64,000 nt of DNA from an uncultured Paraburkholderia sp. (GTDB taxonomy: Bacteria; Pseudomonadota; Gammaproteobacteria; Burkholderiales; Burkholderiaceae): the NCBI GenBank assembly GCA_940747215.1, contig CALNWS010000007.1, positions 18,259-82,258 of the forward strand, in the 5' to 3' direction. Within the stretch, counting starts at the first letter, position 1, and each line of letters starts with the position of its first letter. Positions 10,188-19,798 of the stretch are shown here, piece after piece. A program made the position numbers and the translations under genes. The notes below the pieces were generated by a model, which saw only the letters and a program-made list of their open reading frames with translations, was not told where the DNA came from and made no database searches.

Positions 10188-11089
10188 TCAAACGCCACGG
10201 CCAAGCGCGAACCGTACGAGGCGCACACCGTGCAACGCGGTGAGCGCCACCGCGATCCAGATCGGCACATAGGCGCCCAGTTGCACCGGTGAAACGTTTC
10301 GCCGAGCAACGTGACCGACACGAGCACGAGCAACACGGGCTCGACATAGCCAAGAATTCCGAACAACGCGACCGGCAGCAGGCGGCTCGCCTTCAAATAC
10401 GAAGCAAGCGCGGGCGTGCTGAGCGCACCGAGACCCGGCAGCAGAATGCACCACATATCAAGGCTGTGGCGAATCAACGTCAGCGAATCGCCTTCGAACA
10501 GGAAGAAGAAAGCCGCCGGCACGAGCAATGCCATTTCGAGCGTGAACATCGCGAGCGAATCCTGATTGATTTTGCGACGCAGCACGAGAAATACGGCGGA
10601 TAGCCGAGTGACACCAGCAACGTTGGCCATGAGAACGCGCCCGTCACCCACAATTCGTGGCCGACACCCACGGCTGCGCATGCGACGGCGAGCCACTGCA
10701 AATTGTCCAGACGCTCGTGTTAGTACAAGTGCCCCACCAGCACCATCGAAAGCGGCAGCAGAAAATAGCCGAGCTATACTTCGAGCATGCGTCCATGAAG
10801 CAGCACCCACAGAAACACCCACAACTGGATGCCGAGCAACGCGGCGCTCGCGAGCATCGCAAGGCCAAGCTTCGGCTCGGTCACCATCCGGTAAAGAAGC
10901 TGCCGGAGAATAGGCAGACGCCGACGCATGAGGACGAGCACGAATGCGCACGGCACTGTAGAAATGACACGCCACGCGAAGATGTCGAGACCACTGAGCG
11001 GTTTGAGCAAGGTGGCGTAAGCGAACAAACGCGAACAACGTGCAAGCGCATACCGAGAGCGCGATACCACGCTTGGGGTCATAGTGCAT
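10188..11089 (-). pseudogene. RarD-like EamA-family permease
   Basis: From ATG 11089 it reads MHYDPKRGIALSV..., then with frame changes LLKPLSGLDIFAWRVISTVP, LGIQLWVFLWVLLHGRMLEV, LQWLAVACAAVGVGHELWV and AALSTPALASYLKA-like segments through LGAYVPIWIAVALTALHGV to the stop at 10188. Typical RarD proteins have ten membrane helices over about 300 aa. At least three frameshifts (near 11030, 10780-10740, 10600 and 10290) make it non-functional. Confidence 0.8.
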
Positions 11090-11792
11090 CACGGCGTGCG
11101 CGTCCACGTGAGTCTGGCCATCAGGTTGCCGACGTCGTTATAGGTAAGCGCTCCATAAGCTGAAGCAGGAAATATTGGCGTGAAATTGAACTGCATGGTG
11201 TTGCGGGTGTTATCTGATTAGAGTCTTGGTCGGGCGGTGCGTTGTCCGCCCGTTTTATGTGTGGTCGCCAGAATGCCTTGCAAAAATGAGCAACCGGCGC
11301 TGCAAACAGCATTCTAGACGGGTTGCGTGACGCTCGCGATGCACGGCTTCAGCGCGTATTGTTCCCGTCTTCCCTTGCGTGTTTCCTCGTGTCCTTGCAG
11401 GAGACCCGCAAGGTGCAAATTTTTCCGTGCGCATTTTGCATGCATGCACTAGAACTAACCTCACACGTCCGGCATAGCCACGGCGTTCCGATCGAAAGCA
11501 ACGCGATACCAACAAGCGCGCCCAAGCCCAAGCGCGAATCTTGCTACGAACCATGGGCAACTGAAGGCGACCCCGTGTGCACTTGCGCTAGCAACCATTG
11601 ATTCGCGAGCGGCATCCGCAACGTCAATGCAGCACTCATGAGCCGGGCCAGCAATTCCCGTTTGTGCACGGCCTTTAGGCCATCGGCGCGAACCGGGCCC
11701 GTCTTTCCTCTCACGGCATGCATCAACATGCGTCATCACGCATGCCGCCCGGCCAGCAATCCCGCTCATCCAATGTGACTACTGGAGACAGC
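11090..11792. other. 700-bp region without a recognisable gene
   Basis: Several overlapping ORFs occur on both strands but none shows a conserved domain, good start context or coherent codon use. It lies between the RarD pseudogene and the egtD-like gene, and probably holds eroded coding sequence plus the promoter of the latter. Confidence 0.4.
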
Positions 11793-12773
11793 ATGACCCA
11801 GCCAGCCCTTTCGCATGACGCCGCTCCCAACTTTCACTCCGCCTTCGCCGCCGACGTCCGCGCCGGCCTGACGCACACGCCGCAAAAGGAACTGCCGTCG
11901 AAGTATCTGTATGACGAAGTCGGCTCCGCGCTCTTCGAGGTGATCACCGTTCTGCCCGAATACGGCGTGACGCGTGCCGAAGAACATCTGCTCGCGAAGC
12001 ACGCCACGGATATCGTCGAACATTTTCCGCACGACTTGACCGTTGCCGAGCTCGGTAGTGGCAGCGGCCGCAAGACGCGGCGCATTCTCGAGGCGCTTTG
12101 TAAAAAGCGCCCCACTTCTTACTGCCCGATTGAAATTTCGCGCAGCGCATTGCAGTTGTGCCGCCGCGAACTCGGCGACATCGAACGCATTTCGATTGTC
12201 GGTTATGGACGCGACTATCTCGCGGGCCTCGCCGAAGTCAGCAAGAAACGCGAGGCGAACGACCGCTTACTCGTGCTCTTTCTCGGCAGCACGATCGGTA
12301 ATTTCTGCAGACTCGCGGCCACGCGTTTTCTGCGCGACATCCGCAACATGCTCAAACCCGGCGATGCGTTGTTGCTCGGCACGGACCTCATCAAGCCCAC
12401 GCCGACGCTGATCGCTGCGTACGACGATTCGGTCGGCGTGACCGCGTCGTTCAACCTGAATCTGCTGGCACGCATCAATCGCGAGCTGGACGGCGATTTT
12501 CCGCTCGATGCATTCGAACACGTGGCGCGCTTCAATCCGGACGCGCACAGCGTGGAGATGCATCTGCGTGCGAAGCGTGACGTCATGGCGCACGTCGGTG
12601 CGGCGAAACTCACGGTCATGATGAAGGCGGGCGAAACGATCTGGACCGAGAGCAGCCACAAATATCGCGCCGAGGAAATGGCCGCGATCGCGCACGATGC
12701 CAGCTTCGAATGCAGTCATCAATGGATCGAGGACAAGTGGGGCTTTGCCGAAAGCCTGTTGGTCGCGCGCTAG
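11793..12773 (+). CDS. egtD: EgtD-like histidine N-alpha-methyltransferase
   Basis: An intact 326-aa member of the DUF2260/EgtD family of SAM-dependent methyltransferases. Visible features: N-terminal KELPSKYLYDEVGSALFE, SAM-binding motif ELGSGSGRKTR, FLGSTIGNF, and the C-terminal AKLTVMMKAGETIWTESSHKY. Family members trimethylate histidine to hercynine on the way to ergothioneine. The usual partner egtB is not next to it; the upstream 700 bp are decayed, so egtB may have been lost or lies elsewhere. The start MTQPALS was chosen over an in-frame GTG/ATG extension because similarity begins there. Confidence 0.8.
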   Translation: MTQPALSHDAAPNFHSAFAADVRAGLTHTPQKELPSKYLYDEVGSALFEVITVLPEYGVTRAEEHLLAKHATDIVEHFPHDLTVAELGSGSGRKTRRILEALCKKRPTSYCPIEISRSALQLCRRELGDIERISIVGYGRDYLAGLAEVSKKREANDRLLVLFLGSTIGNFCRLAATRFLRDIRNMLKPGDALLLGTDLIKPTPTLIAAYDDSVGVTASFNLNLLARINRELDGDFPLDAFEHVARFNPDAHSVEMHLRAKRDVMAHVGAAKLTVMMKAGETIWTESSHKYRAEEMAAIAHDASFECSHQWIEDKWGFAESLLVAR

Positions 12774-12851
12774 CCGCAAGGCAAACACACGCGCCGCATC
12801 GGGCACGCGTAGTGTTCGCCCGCTGAGCCACTCAGTGCTAACCCGTGCCGC

Positions 12852-13145
12852 TCAATGCTGCTCGAAACGTTCATAACGCTTTTCGGTGGCACGCTCTTCG
12901 CCGGTCACATCGGTTACGCGCGCGGCGGGCGGCCCGTGACGCAGCCACGACAGCATCCGGTCGACCTGATTGGCCGCGCCTTGCAGCACGGCTTCGACGG
13001 AACCGTCGTCGAGATTCGCCACCCAACCTCTGATACCGAGCGCATGCGCCTGCCGCACAGTGGCGTGCCGGAAGCCGACACCTTGCACGGTACCGCGCAC
13101 ACGCACGTAATACGTTTCGATCCGCTCATCCAGATCCGGGGACAT
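12852..13145 (-). CDS. acyP: Acylphosphatase
   Basis: Intact 97-aa acylphosphatase. The catalytic Arg loop (VQGVGFRHAT) and the Asn of WVANLDDGSVEAV are both in place. The enzyme hydrolyses acyl phosphates such as acetyl phosphate or carbamoyl phosphate in the cytoplasm. It is a single gene convergent with egtD and divergent from hpnA. Confidence 0.92.
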   Translation of the reverse strand: MSPDLDERIETYYVRVRGTVQGVGFRHATVRQAHALGIRGWVANLDDGSVEAVLQGAANQVDRMLSWLRHGPPAARVTDVTGEERATEKRYERFEQH

Positions 13146-13286
13146 GCTCTTGCCTCCTACATCGTCAAATCAATGCCTTCAAAGGGGGCATTCTAGACGC
13201 CTCGCGCCGAGCCTGCTGGCTCGCGCTTGAGTTCGTGCACGTGCCACGTACAATCCGTCGACTGTCACGCAGGAATTGGAAACAGA

Positions 13287-14297
13287 ATGACCAAACAGAA
13301 TCGCGATCTCGTGCTCGTCACCGGCGCCTCCGGTTTCGTGGGCTCGTCTGTCGCGCGCATCGCGCAGCAGAAGAGCTTCAAGGTGCGTGTGCTGGTGCGC
13401 GCCACCAGTCCGCGCAAGAACGTCGAGGCGCTCGATGCGGAGATCGTCGTGGGCGACATGCGCGACGAAACGTCGATGCGCAACGCGCTGCGCGGCGTGC
13501 GCTATCTGTTCCACGTCGCCGCCGACTATCGCCTGTGGGCGCCCGATCCGGGCGAAATCGAGCGCTCGAATCTGGAAGGCACCGAGGCCACCATGCGCGC
13601 GGCGCTCAAGGAAGGCGTGGAACGCATCGTCTACACGAGCAGCGCGGCAACGCTGAAGGTCACGCACACCGGCCAGTCCGCCGACGAAACGTCGTCGCTG
13701 AAGGCGGAGCAGGCTATCGGCGTGTACAAGCGCAGCAAGGTGCTGGCCGAGCGCGCCGTCGAGCGCATGATCGCCGCGGACGGTTTGCCCGCGGTGATCG
13801 TGAATCCGTCCACGCCGATCGGTCCGCGCGACGTCAAGCCGACACCGACCGGGCGCATCATCGTCGAGGCGGCGCTCAGCAAGATTCCGGCGTTCGTCGA
13901 CACGGGCCTGAATCTCGTCCACGTCGACGACGTCGCGGCCGGTCACTTCCTCGCGCTCGAGCGCGGCAAGATCGGCGAGCGCTATATTCTCGGCGGCGAA
14001 AATCTGCCGCTTCAGCAGATGCTCGCCGACATCGCGGCACTCACGGGCCGCAAAGCGCCCACGTTGAGCCTGCCGCGCTGGCCGCTCTATCCGCTTGCGA
14101 TGGGCGCAGAGGCCGTCGCGAGAATCACGAAACGCGAACCGTTCGTGACCATCGACGGTTTGAAGATGTCGAAGAACAAGATGTACTTCACGTCGGCGAA
14201 GGCGAAACGCGAACTCGGTTATCGCGCGCGGCCGTATCGCGAAGGCCTGAGCGATGCGCTCGACTGGTTCCTTCAGGCGGGCTATCTGAAGGCTTGA
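13287..14297 (+). CDS. hpnA: Hopanoid-associated sugar epimerase HpnA
   Basis: Intact 336-aa extended SDR / NAD-dependent epimerase. The Rossmann motif VTGASGFVGSSVAR is at the N-terminus, the active-site triad region TSSAATL...YKRSK follows, then NPSTPIGPRD. HpnA-type proteins are encoded in hopanoid loci; a role in forming the ribose-derived side chain is proposed but not settled. ATG at 13287 was selected because the Rossmann motif begins nine residues later. It begins the hopanoid region on the plus strand. Confidence 0.9.
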   Translation: MTKQNRDLVLVTGASGFVGSSVARIAQQKSFKVRVLVRATSPRKNVEALDAEIVVGDMRDETSMRNALRGVRYLFHVAADYRLWAPDPGEIERSNLEGTEATMRAALKEGVERIVYTSSAATLKVTHTGQSADETSSLKAEQAIGVYKRSKVLAERAVERMIAADGLPAVIVNPSTPIGPRDVKPTPTGRIIVEAALSKIPAFVDTGLNLVHVDDVAAGHFLALERGKIGERYILGGENLPLQQMLADIAALTGRKAPTLSLPRWPLYPLAMGAEAVARITKREPFVTIDGLKMSKNKMYFTSAKAKRELGYRARPYREGLSDALDWFLQAGYLKA

Positions 14298-14370
14298 AGA
14301 AGACCCGAAGCAGGCCTGAAGAACCGCAGCCGCGCCGAAGCTTCAGCCCACGCTCGAAATCAACCGTCCC

Positions 14371-14664
14371 GTGCAGAACGAGATCACGATGACGATCGGT
14401 GGGCAGACCGTTGCGCTGCGCCCCGAACAGATCGGCAAGCTGATCGAGGAACTGTCGAACGCGCGCGCGTCTATGACGCCGGAACCGCCACCGGGCATTC
14501 CGCCGGGCTGGCGTTTCGTGTCGACGAAAAATCCCGTCATGGCCGTGCAGAAGCAGTCGAACGGCGACCATCTGCTGGTCATGCGGCACACGGGTCACGG
14601 CTGGGTGCCGTTCTCGTTATCGCCCGACATGGTAATCCAGCTCTACATGATGCTCACCAAGTAA
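14371..14664 (+). CDS. Hypothetical protein, 97 aa
   Basis: An intact ORF from GTG 14371 (or ATG 14389) followed at once by a strong terminator. It has a hydrophilic N-terminal half with a proline-rich link (EPPPGIPPGW) and a C-terminal block VMRHTGHGWVPFSLSPDM. No domain recognised. It probably shares a transcript with hpnA, 70 bp upstream. Confidence 0.6.
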   Translation: MQNEITMTIGGQTVALRPEQIGKLIEELSNARASMTPEPPPGIPPGWRFVSTKNPVMAVQKQSNGDHLLVMRHTGHGWVPFSLSPDMVIQLYMMLTK

Positions 14665-14673
14665 TGCATGAAA

Positions 14674-14697
14674 AAACGGCGCCCGCGGGCGCCGTTT
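14674..14697. terminator. Intrinsic terminator hairpin, bidirectional
   Basis: A perfect GC-rich inverted repeat (AAACGGCGCCCG / CGGGCGCCGTTT) with A tract before and T run after, placed between the convergent hypothetical gene and hpnB. Confidence 0.85.
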
Positions 14698-14724
14698 CTC
14701 TTTACCACATCAGGAACCGGAGCT

Positions 14725-15760
14725 TCAACGCTCCTGCACCGGCGCCTGCACGCGTGACTTCCACTGGCCGCCCTTGCCGCGCCAGTAACGCACCGCCGAC
14801 GCGAACGTCGCGCCCACATAGAACAGCGCCACGAGCGGCAGGAACGGCACCCACAACGGCGAGCGACGGTAGTAGCTCAGCATTGGCGCATACGCGAGCC
14901 ATGCGGGCCAGCCTTGCGGACCGAGCACGAGCGCAGCCACCGGCGGCATCAGATAGATGATCGTCATGCCGGCCAGCGTGCCCGCGAGCAGCAGCGGCGA
15001 GTAATGCAACTGCGTGAACGCCGTGCGCGCAATCATGTTCCAAATCTCGCGCCAGCTATCGTACGGACGCAGCGAGACGCTGCGCGCCGCCACGTCGAGC
15101 CGGATCGGGACGCCCCGTGCCGCGATGCTTGATGCGCGCGGCGAGACTGCAATCGTCGATCAATTCGGCGCGAATCGATTCGATACCGCCCGCCTCTTCC
15201 AGCGCGCTGCGCCGCACGAGCATGCAGCTGCCCACCGCCGCCGTGCGATTACGCGGATTGTTGACCCACGAGAACGGATACAGCTTCGCGAAGAAGAACA
15301 CGAACGCCGGGATCAGCGCCTTCTCCCAGAAAGAATCGCAGCGCAGCCGCACCATCAGCGAGACGAGATCGCGCTTTTCCGCTTCGGCACGCGCGACGAG
15401 TTGCGCGACGGCGTCGGCGGGATGGCCGATGTCGGCGTCGGTGAACAGAAGAAAGTCCGCGGGCAAGCCGAGCGTGTGAACCGCCTCGATACCTTGCGAC
15501 TGTGCCCACACCTTGCCCAACCAGCCGGGCGGCAGCGGCTTCGCGCTCAACACGGTGAGACGGTCGTCGGGACACTGGAGTTGTAGCGCAGCGGCGCGGG
15601 CGGCGTCGGCCGTACCGTCGGTGCTGTGGTCGTCCACGACGATCACGTGAAACTCGCCCGGATAGTCCTGCTGAAGCAGCGTAGTGACCGCCTGCGCGAT
15701 CACGTCGACCTCGTTGCGGGCCGGCACGACAGCCGCCACCGCAGGCCATGCGCCACGCGG
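14725..15760 (-). pseudogene. hpnB: Hopene-associated glycosyltransferase HpnB (5'-truncated, frameshifted)
   Basis: A GT2-family glycosyltransferase with AVVPARNEVDVI, VVDDHSTDGT and FTDADIGHP metal/sugar motifs, then ELIDDCSLAARIKHRG. A frameshift near 15105 moves the C-terminal membrane part (SWREIWNMIARTAFTQLHYS and three hydrophobic helices) to another frame ending at 14725. The N-terminal membrane anchor is missing and the frame is continuous upstream with hpnC sequence. HpnB acts on hopanoid side chains in family models. Loss of both ends makes activity unlikely. Confidence 0.85.
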
Positions 15761-15762
15761 CG

Positions 15763-16027
15763 CGAGCGGCAGCCGGTATTGCGCCACCACGCCGGCCAGC
15801 TTGCCGAACAGCAGCGCGGATGCACGGGCGCGGCGCGCGGCCACGGCGTCGAGCCCCGCGCGAAAATCGGCGGAACGCGCGTGCCGTTCGGCCGCGCTCC
15901 AGTCGCCTTCGTCAGCAATGTCTCCAGCAGTGCGGACAACCTGATAGATAATGCCGATAGGCGCGCGCAGCGCCTTTGGCAGCAACACGCTCGCGACCGG
16001 AAAATTTTCGTGTTGATCGACGTCCAT
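15763..16027 (-). pseudogene. hpnC: HpnC squalene synthase-like, N-terminal 88 residues only
   Basis: From ATG 16027 it reads HENFPVASVLLPKALRAPIG and the first Asp-rich region (RTAGDIADEGDWSAAERHA), typical of HpnC, through GVVAQYRLPL. The remaining two thirds, including the second Asp motif, are absent. The frame runs straight into hpnB without a stop, making a 323-codon chimera. HpnC converts presqualene diphosphate to hydroxysqualene with HpnD and HpnE. Note also RTAGDIADE where HpnC/HpnD usually have DDIAD. Confidence 0.8.
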
Positions 16028-16367
16028 CCAGCGAGCCTCGAAACCAGTCTGTAATGCGGCGCCCCGTGCCGCAGGACCACGTAGTTTAAGGGTTCCGTTA
16101 AAGCGCTGCAGCCTGTAATCATTGCCGCATGCGCCATCTGCACGGTACGGGCAGAATTACCACCGCCGCGCCGTCCATCCAGCCCCGGCGGGCGCGCCCA
16201 AAACAAAGCCGGGCTGATAGCGTTAGAATGCGCGTTTGGTTTTGCTGTACCGGCGAATTGCCGGGCTCAAGACGTCAGCTAATAATTAGATGGTCGCGGC
16301 GATAAGGTCATATTTACTGATTTACTGATCTTCTTCGAAGCCCGCGTCAGTCGGAGTTCGCCAACTT
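16028..16367. other. Divergent intergenic region hpnC / ispH
   Basis: About 340 bp without a supported ORF, probably containing divergent promoters for the minus-strand hpnC and plus-strand ispH-hpnH genes. A purine-rich GGAG lies 11 bases before the ispH ATG. Confidence 0.4.
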
Positions 16368-17316
16368 ATGCGAGTCATCCTTGCTCAATCCCGCGGCCTT
16401 TGTGCGGGTGTTGTTCGTGCAATCGAGATTGTCGATCGCGCGTTACAGCAACACGGGGTGCCCGTCCGTGTATGTACGCCATGAGATCGTTCACAATCGT
16501 CATGTGGTCGACAACCTGCGCCAGAAAGGCACGCGTTTCGTCGAAGAGCTCGACGAAGTGCCGCAAGGCGCCGTGGCGATTTTCAGCGCGCATGACTTCG
16601 CTCAAACCGTCGAGCGCGACGCTGAAGCGCGCGGTCTCGACGTACTCGATGCAACCTGCCCGCTCGTCACGAAAGCGCATGTGCAAGGGCGTCAATATGT
16701 TGGCGCGGGCCGCACGCTGATCCTGATCGGCCACGTCGGCCACCCGGAAGTGGAAGGCACGATCGGGCAGATCCCGGGCAAGGTTTTGCTCGTGCAAAGC
16801 GAAGCCGAAGTTGCGCATCTCGATCTGCCGGTCGACACGCCGCTCGCGTATGTTACGCAAACCACGTTGTCGGTAGATGACACGCACGGCATTATCGACG
16901 CGCTGCTGCGCCGCTCCACCGACATCGTCGGTCCGGATACGCGCAACATCTGTTATGCCACGCATAACCGCTAGGCCACCGTGCGCGAATTGAGCAGGGA
17001 CGTCGACGTGCTGCTGGTGGTGGGCGCAACCAACAGCTCGAACTCGAACCGGCTGCGCGAGATCGGCAGCGAGAGCGGCGTGGCGAGCTATCTCGTCGCC
17101 GACGGTTCGTAAGTGAAACCGGAGTGGTTTGCGAATGTGCAAACCGTCGGCATCACGGCCAGTGCATCCGCGCTGGAAGAAATGGTGAAGAACGTAATCG
17201 ACGCGCTGAGCGCATTGGGGCCTGTCGAGGTCACGACGATGGCGGGCCGTGAAGAAAAGGTCGAATTCAAGTTGCCGTCGAAACTGATGCAACCACTTGC
17301 TGCACGCGAAGTTTAA
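16368..17316 (+). pseudogene. ispH: IspH (4-hydroxy-3-methylbut-2-enyl diphosphate reductase)
   Basis: LytB-family iron-sulfur enzyme of the MEP pathway, here the copy linked to hopanoid genes. It begins [20 protein letters not shown], then a frameshift near 16470, then [39 protein letters not shown] at 16972 follows THNR, where the pieces need Gln, and TAA at 17110 falls where Glu is expected (GSEVKP). The catalytic-loop Asp in GVDRAI is Val. It overlaps the upstream region of hpnH, whose RBS lies in its last codons. Another functional ispH must exist elsewhere if the cell is alive. Confidence 0.9.
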
Positions 17317-17326
17317 GGAGGACGTC

Positions 17327-18475
17327 TTGTCTATTCCGCTGCTACAGAAAGTCCGGGTCGGCGCATACATCATGCGTCAGCACCTCTCCGGTAACAAACG
17401 CTACCCGCTCGCACTGATGCTGGAGCCGCTGTTCCGCTGCAATCTCGCATGCAATGGCTGTGGCAAGATCGACTATCCGGGCCCTATCCTGAATCAGCGT
17501 CTGTCGCTGGAAGAATGTCTCGGCGCCGTCGACGAATGCAACGCACCGGTGGTGTCGATTGCAGGCGGCGAGCCGCTGCTGCACAAGGAAATGCCGCAGA
17601 TCGTGAAGGGCATCATCACGCGCAAGAAGTTCGTGTACCTGTGCACGAACGCGCTGCTGATGGAAAAGAAGATGGACGATTACGAGCCGAATCCGTACTT
17701 CGTCTGGTCGGTTCACCTCGACGGCGATCAGGAAGCGCACGATCACTCGGTCTCACAGGAAGGCGTGTACGTGAAGGCCATCGCCGCGATCAAGGAAGCG
17801 AAGTGCCGAGGTTTCCACGTGAACATCAACTGCACGCTGTTCAACGACGCCGTGCCGGAACGCGTCGCGAAGTTCTTCGACTCAGTTCGCGAAATGGGCG
17901 TGGGCGGCATCACCGTTTCGCCGGGCTACGCTTACGAGCGCGCGCCGGATCAGCAGCACTTCCTGAACCGCGACAAGACCAGGCATCTGTTCCGCGAAAT
18001 CTTCAAGCGCGGCAACGGCGGCAAGAATTGGTCGTTCAGCCAGTCGGCGATGTTCCTCGACTTCCTGGCCGGCAATCAGACGTACGAATGCACGCCGTGG
18101 GGCAATCCGGCGCGCACGGTGTTCGGCTGGCAGAAGCCGTGCTATCTGGTCGGCGAAGGTTATGTGAAGACCTTCAAGGAACTGATGGAAACCACCGACT
18201 GGGACAAGTACGGCACCGGCAACTACGAGAAGTGTGCGGACTGCATGGTCCATTGCGGCTTCGAAGCCACGGCTGTGATGGACACGGTTTCGCATCCGCT
18301 GAAGGCGCTGAAGGTCAGCCTGCGTGGCCCGAAAACGGAAGGCGCGTTCACGAAGGACATTCCTTTGGACAAGCAGCGTCCGGCCGAATACGTGTTCTCG
18401 CGTCACGTCGAGATCAAGCTCGAAGAGATCAAGGTGAGCGGCAAGGGCAAGAAGGTGCAAACCGCTTCGGCTTGA
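17327..18475 (+). CDS. hpnH: Adenosylhopene synthase HpnH (radical SAM)
   Basis: Intact, about 382 aa. Radical-SAM cluster motif CNLACNGC, SAM region AGGEPLLHKEMP, and the HpnH signature CTPWGNP...YLVGEGY with a C-terminal Cys set (YEKCADCMVHCG). HpnH joins adenosyl to diploptene to give adenosylhopane, the first step of extended hopanoids. Start TTG at 17327 is preceded by a perfect AAGGAGG five bases upstream, and the family normally begins SIPLLQKVRVGAYI at this point. Followed by a strong terminator. Confidence 0.95.
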   Translation: MSIPLLQKVRVGAYIMRQHLSGNKRYPLALMLEPLFRCNLACNGCGKIDYPGPILNQRLSLEECLGAVDECNAPVVSIAGGEPLLHKEMPQIVKGIITRKKFVYLCTNALLMEKKMDDYEPNPYFVWSVHLDGDQEAHDHSVSQEGVYVKAIAAIKEAKCRGFHVNINCTLFNDAVPERVAKFFDSVREMGVGGITVSPGYAYERAPDQQHFLNRDKTRHLFREIFKRGNGGKNWSFSQSAMFLDFLAGNQTYECTPWGNPARTVFGWQKPCYLVGEGYVKTFKELMETTDWDKYGTGNYEKCADCMVHCGFEATAVMDTVSHPLKALKVSLRGPKTEGAFTKDIPLDKQRPAEYVFSRHVEIKLEEIKVSGKGKKVQTASA

Positions 18476-18529
18476 GCTCGATCGCCGACTTATCGCTGAT
18501 TCATCGGCGATAGGAAAAGCGGCAATAAA

Positions 18530-18561
18530 AAAGCGCGGCCCGTCAGAGCCGCGCTTTTTTT
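18530..18561 (+). terminator. Intrinsic terminator after hpnH
   Basis: Stem AAAGCGCGGC / GCCGCGCTTT followed by seven T, 55 bp after the hpnH stop and between convergent hpnH and hpnM; the A tract also suits the opposite strand. Confidence 0.9.
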
Positions 18562-18613
18562 CGCCTGCACGGAATGAATGTGCAGGCTCGTTTCGTGAAA
18601 CGCTACGCCGTCA

Positions 18614-19186
18614 TCAGCCCGCGCTGCGCGCGTTGTACGCCGTCAGGAACTTGATGAGTCCATCCACGCCGCCCTTCGAAAGCTGGTCGGCGAACTGCGT
18701 CTGATACACCTGAATCAGCCACGCGCCCATCATGTGGATGTCGTACACCTTCCAGCCCGACGGACCTTTCGTGAGACGGTAGTCGATCGCGTTGTCGCCG
18801 CCCTTGCTGAGCACATGCGACTGCATGACAATGTTTTTCGCGTCCGCCGGCACGCTGACCGGTGCGAACTTGAAGTTGACGTCCTGATCGCGCAACTGCG
18901 AGAGCGACGCAGCGTAGGTACGCGCGAGCAGCAGCGTGAACTGCTCGTAGAGTTGTTTCTGCTGCTCGGGGGTTGCGGTGCTCCACGCTTTACCCACGAC
19001 GGCAATGCGCGTGGTGCGCTGGAAATCCTTGGCCGGCAGGAAACGCGTTTCCACCAGTTGCGTGATCTTCGCCATGTCGCCGCCGCGCGCCTGCGGGTCG
19101 GCCTTCATTGCGGACACAGTGCCTTCCACGGCACTTTTGACGACAGCGTCGGGCGCGGTTTGCGCATAAGCCGCCGTGGACACCAC
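18614..19186 (-). CDS. hpnM: HpnM / MlaC-like periplasmic protein, damaged start
   Basis: An ABC toluene-tolerance (Ttg2D/MlaC) family protein, about 190 aa: signal cleavage region AAYAQTAPDAVVK, then VGKAWSTATPEQQKQLYEQF, SGWKVYDIHMMGAWLIQVYQ. HpnM is thought to move hopanoids or lipids across the periplasm. The mature part is intact. Upstream the signal peptide reads FWASSYLSAFLAAAVVSTAA, but no ATG, GTG or TTG with an RBS precedes it; the AT-rich start looks mutated. Internal GTG codons would give a shortened signal peptide. Possibly inactive. Confidence 0.75.
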   Translation of the reverse strand: MVSTAAYAQTAPDAVVKSAVEGTVSAMKADPQARGGDMAKITQLVETRFLPAKDFQRTTRIAVVGKAWSTATPEQQKQLYEQFTLLLARTYAASLSQLRDQDVNFKFAPVSVPADAKNIVMQSHVLSKGGDNAIDYRLTKGPSGWKVYDIHMMGAWLIQVYQTQFADQLSKGGVDGLIKFLTAYNARSAG

Positions 19187-19253
19187 GGCCGCAGCCAGAA
19201 AAGCCGACAGATAACTACTTGCCCAGAACCTAAAAAAGTAAGCGCCAGCGGAT

Positions 19254-19570
19254 GTGCAAGAGCGCGGCGGGAACAGGGGAGATCCAATAACCGAGATTGC
19301 GTTCCTGCAAGCCGCCGTCTACGCGCTGGTGTCGATCGCGATTCTGCTGTGGATTGCGTTGCGACGTCCCGGCGACGAGCGCGCCTGCTGCGGACGACGC
19401 GGCGGAAGCGCCGAACACGGCTTCGGGAAGCGGCAGTGCGGTGCCTGCCGGCGGAAATGCCGCTCCGGCGGGAGCGCCGGCCGGTGCGCCTAGGGCGTTG
19501 TCGAATTATTCGGATCCGGGAGATGCGCCGGCGAGTGGGGCGACGGGAACTGCGCCCGTCAGACAGTAAC
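19254..19570 (+). pseudogene. Unidentified membrane-protein remnant
   Basis: One frame encodes a clear transmembrane helix (AFLQAAVYALVSIAILLWIAL); after a frame change near 19365 a low-complexity Ala/Pro/Gly tail follows (SAVPAGGNAAPAGAPAGAP) to TAA at 19567, just before a terminator. It looks like the C-terminus of a membrane protein with a disordered tail. Family not recognised. The rest of the gene is absent. Confidence 0.4.
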
Positions 19571-19585
19571 AGTAGCAGTCACAAA

Positions 19586-19618
19586 AAAGGCCGGACGCAT
19601 AATGCGCCCAGCCTTTTT
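19586..19618 (+). terminator. Probable intrinsic terminator
   Basis: Imperfect hairpin: outer arms AAAGGC / GCCTTT, inner arms CGCAT / ATGCG, ending in five T, directly after the membrane-protein remnant. Confidence 0.6.
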
Positions 19619-19798
19619 ACTACCTGTGCGAAGTTTCCTTGTCCGATATCAACAAAGAGCAATCCGCTTTCTGATTTCTCACATTAATCGATTACGCGAC
19701 ACAGCTCATAATGCTTGCGCATTAAAAAAAATGCGCACCGCCTCAAGTTTTCAATGAGGCGTGCCGATAACAAGCGAGAAAACGACGCGGGGTTCGTC

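Noticed and set aside
13235..14392. 385-codon ORF in the +2 frame of hpnA
   Set aside because: Arg/His-rich alternative frame of hpnA with no similarity to known proteins.
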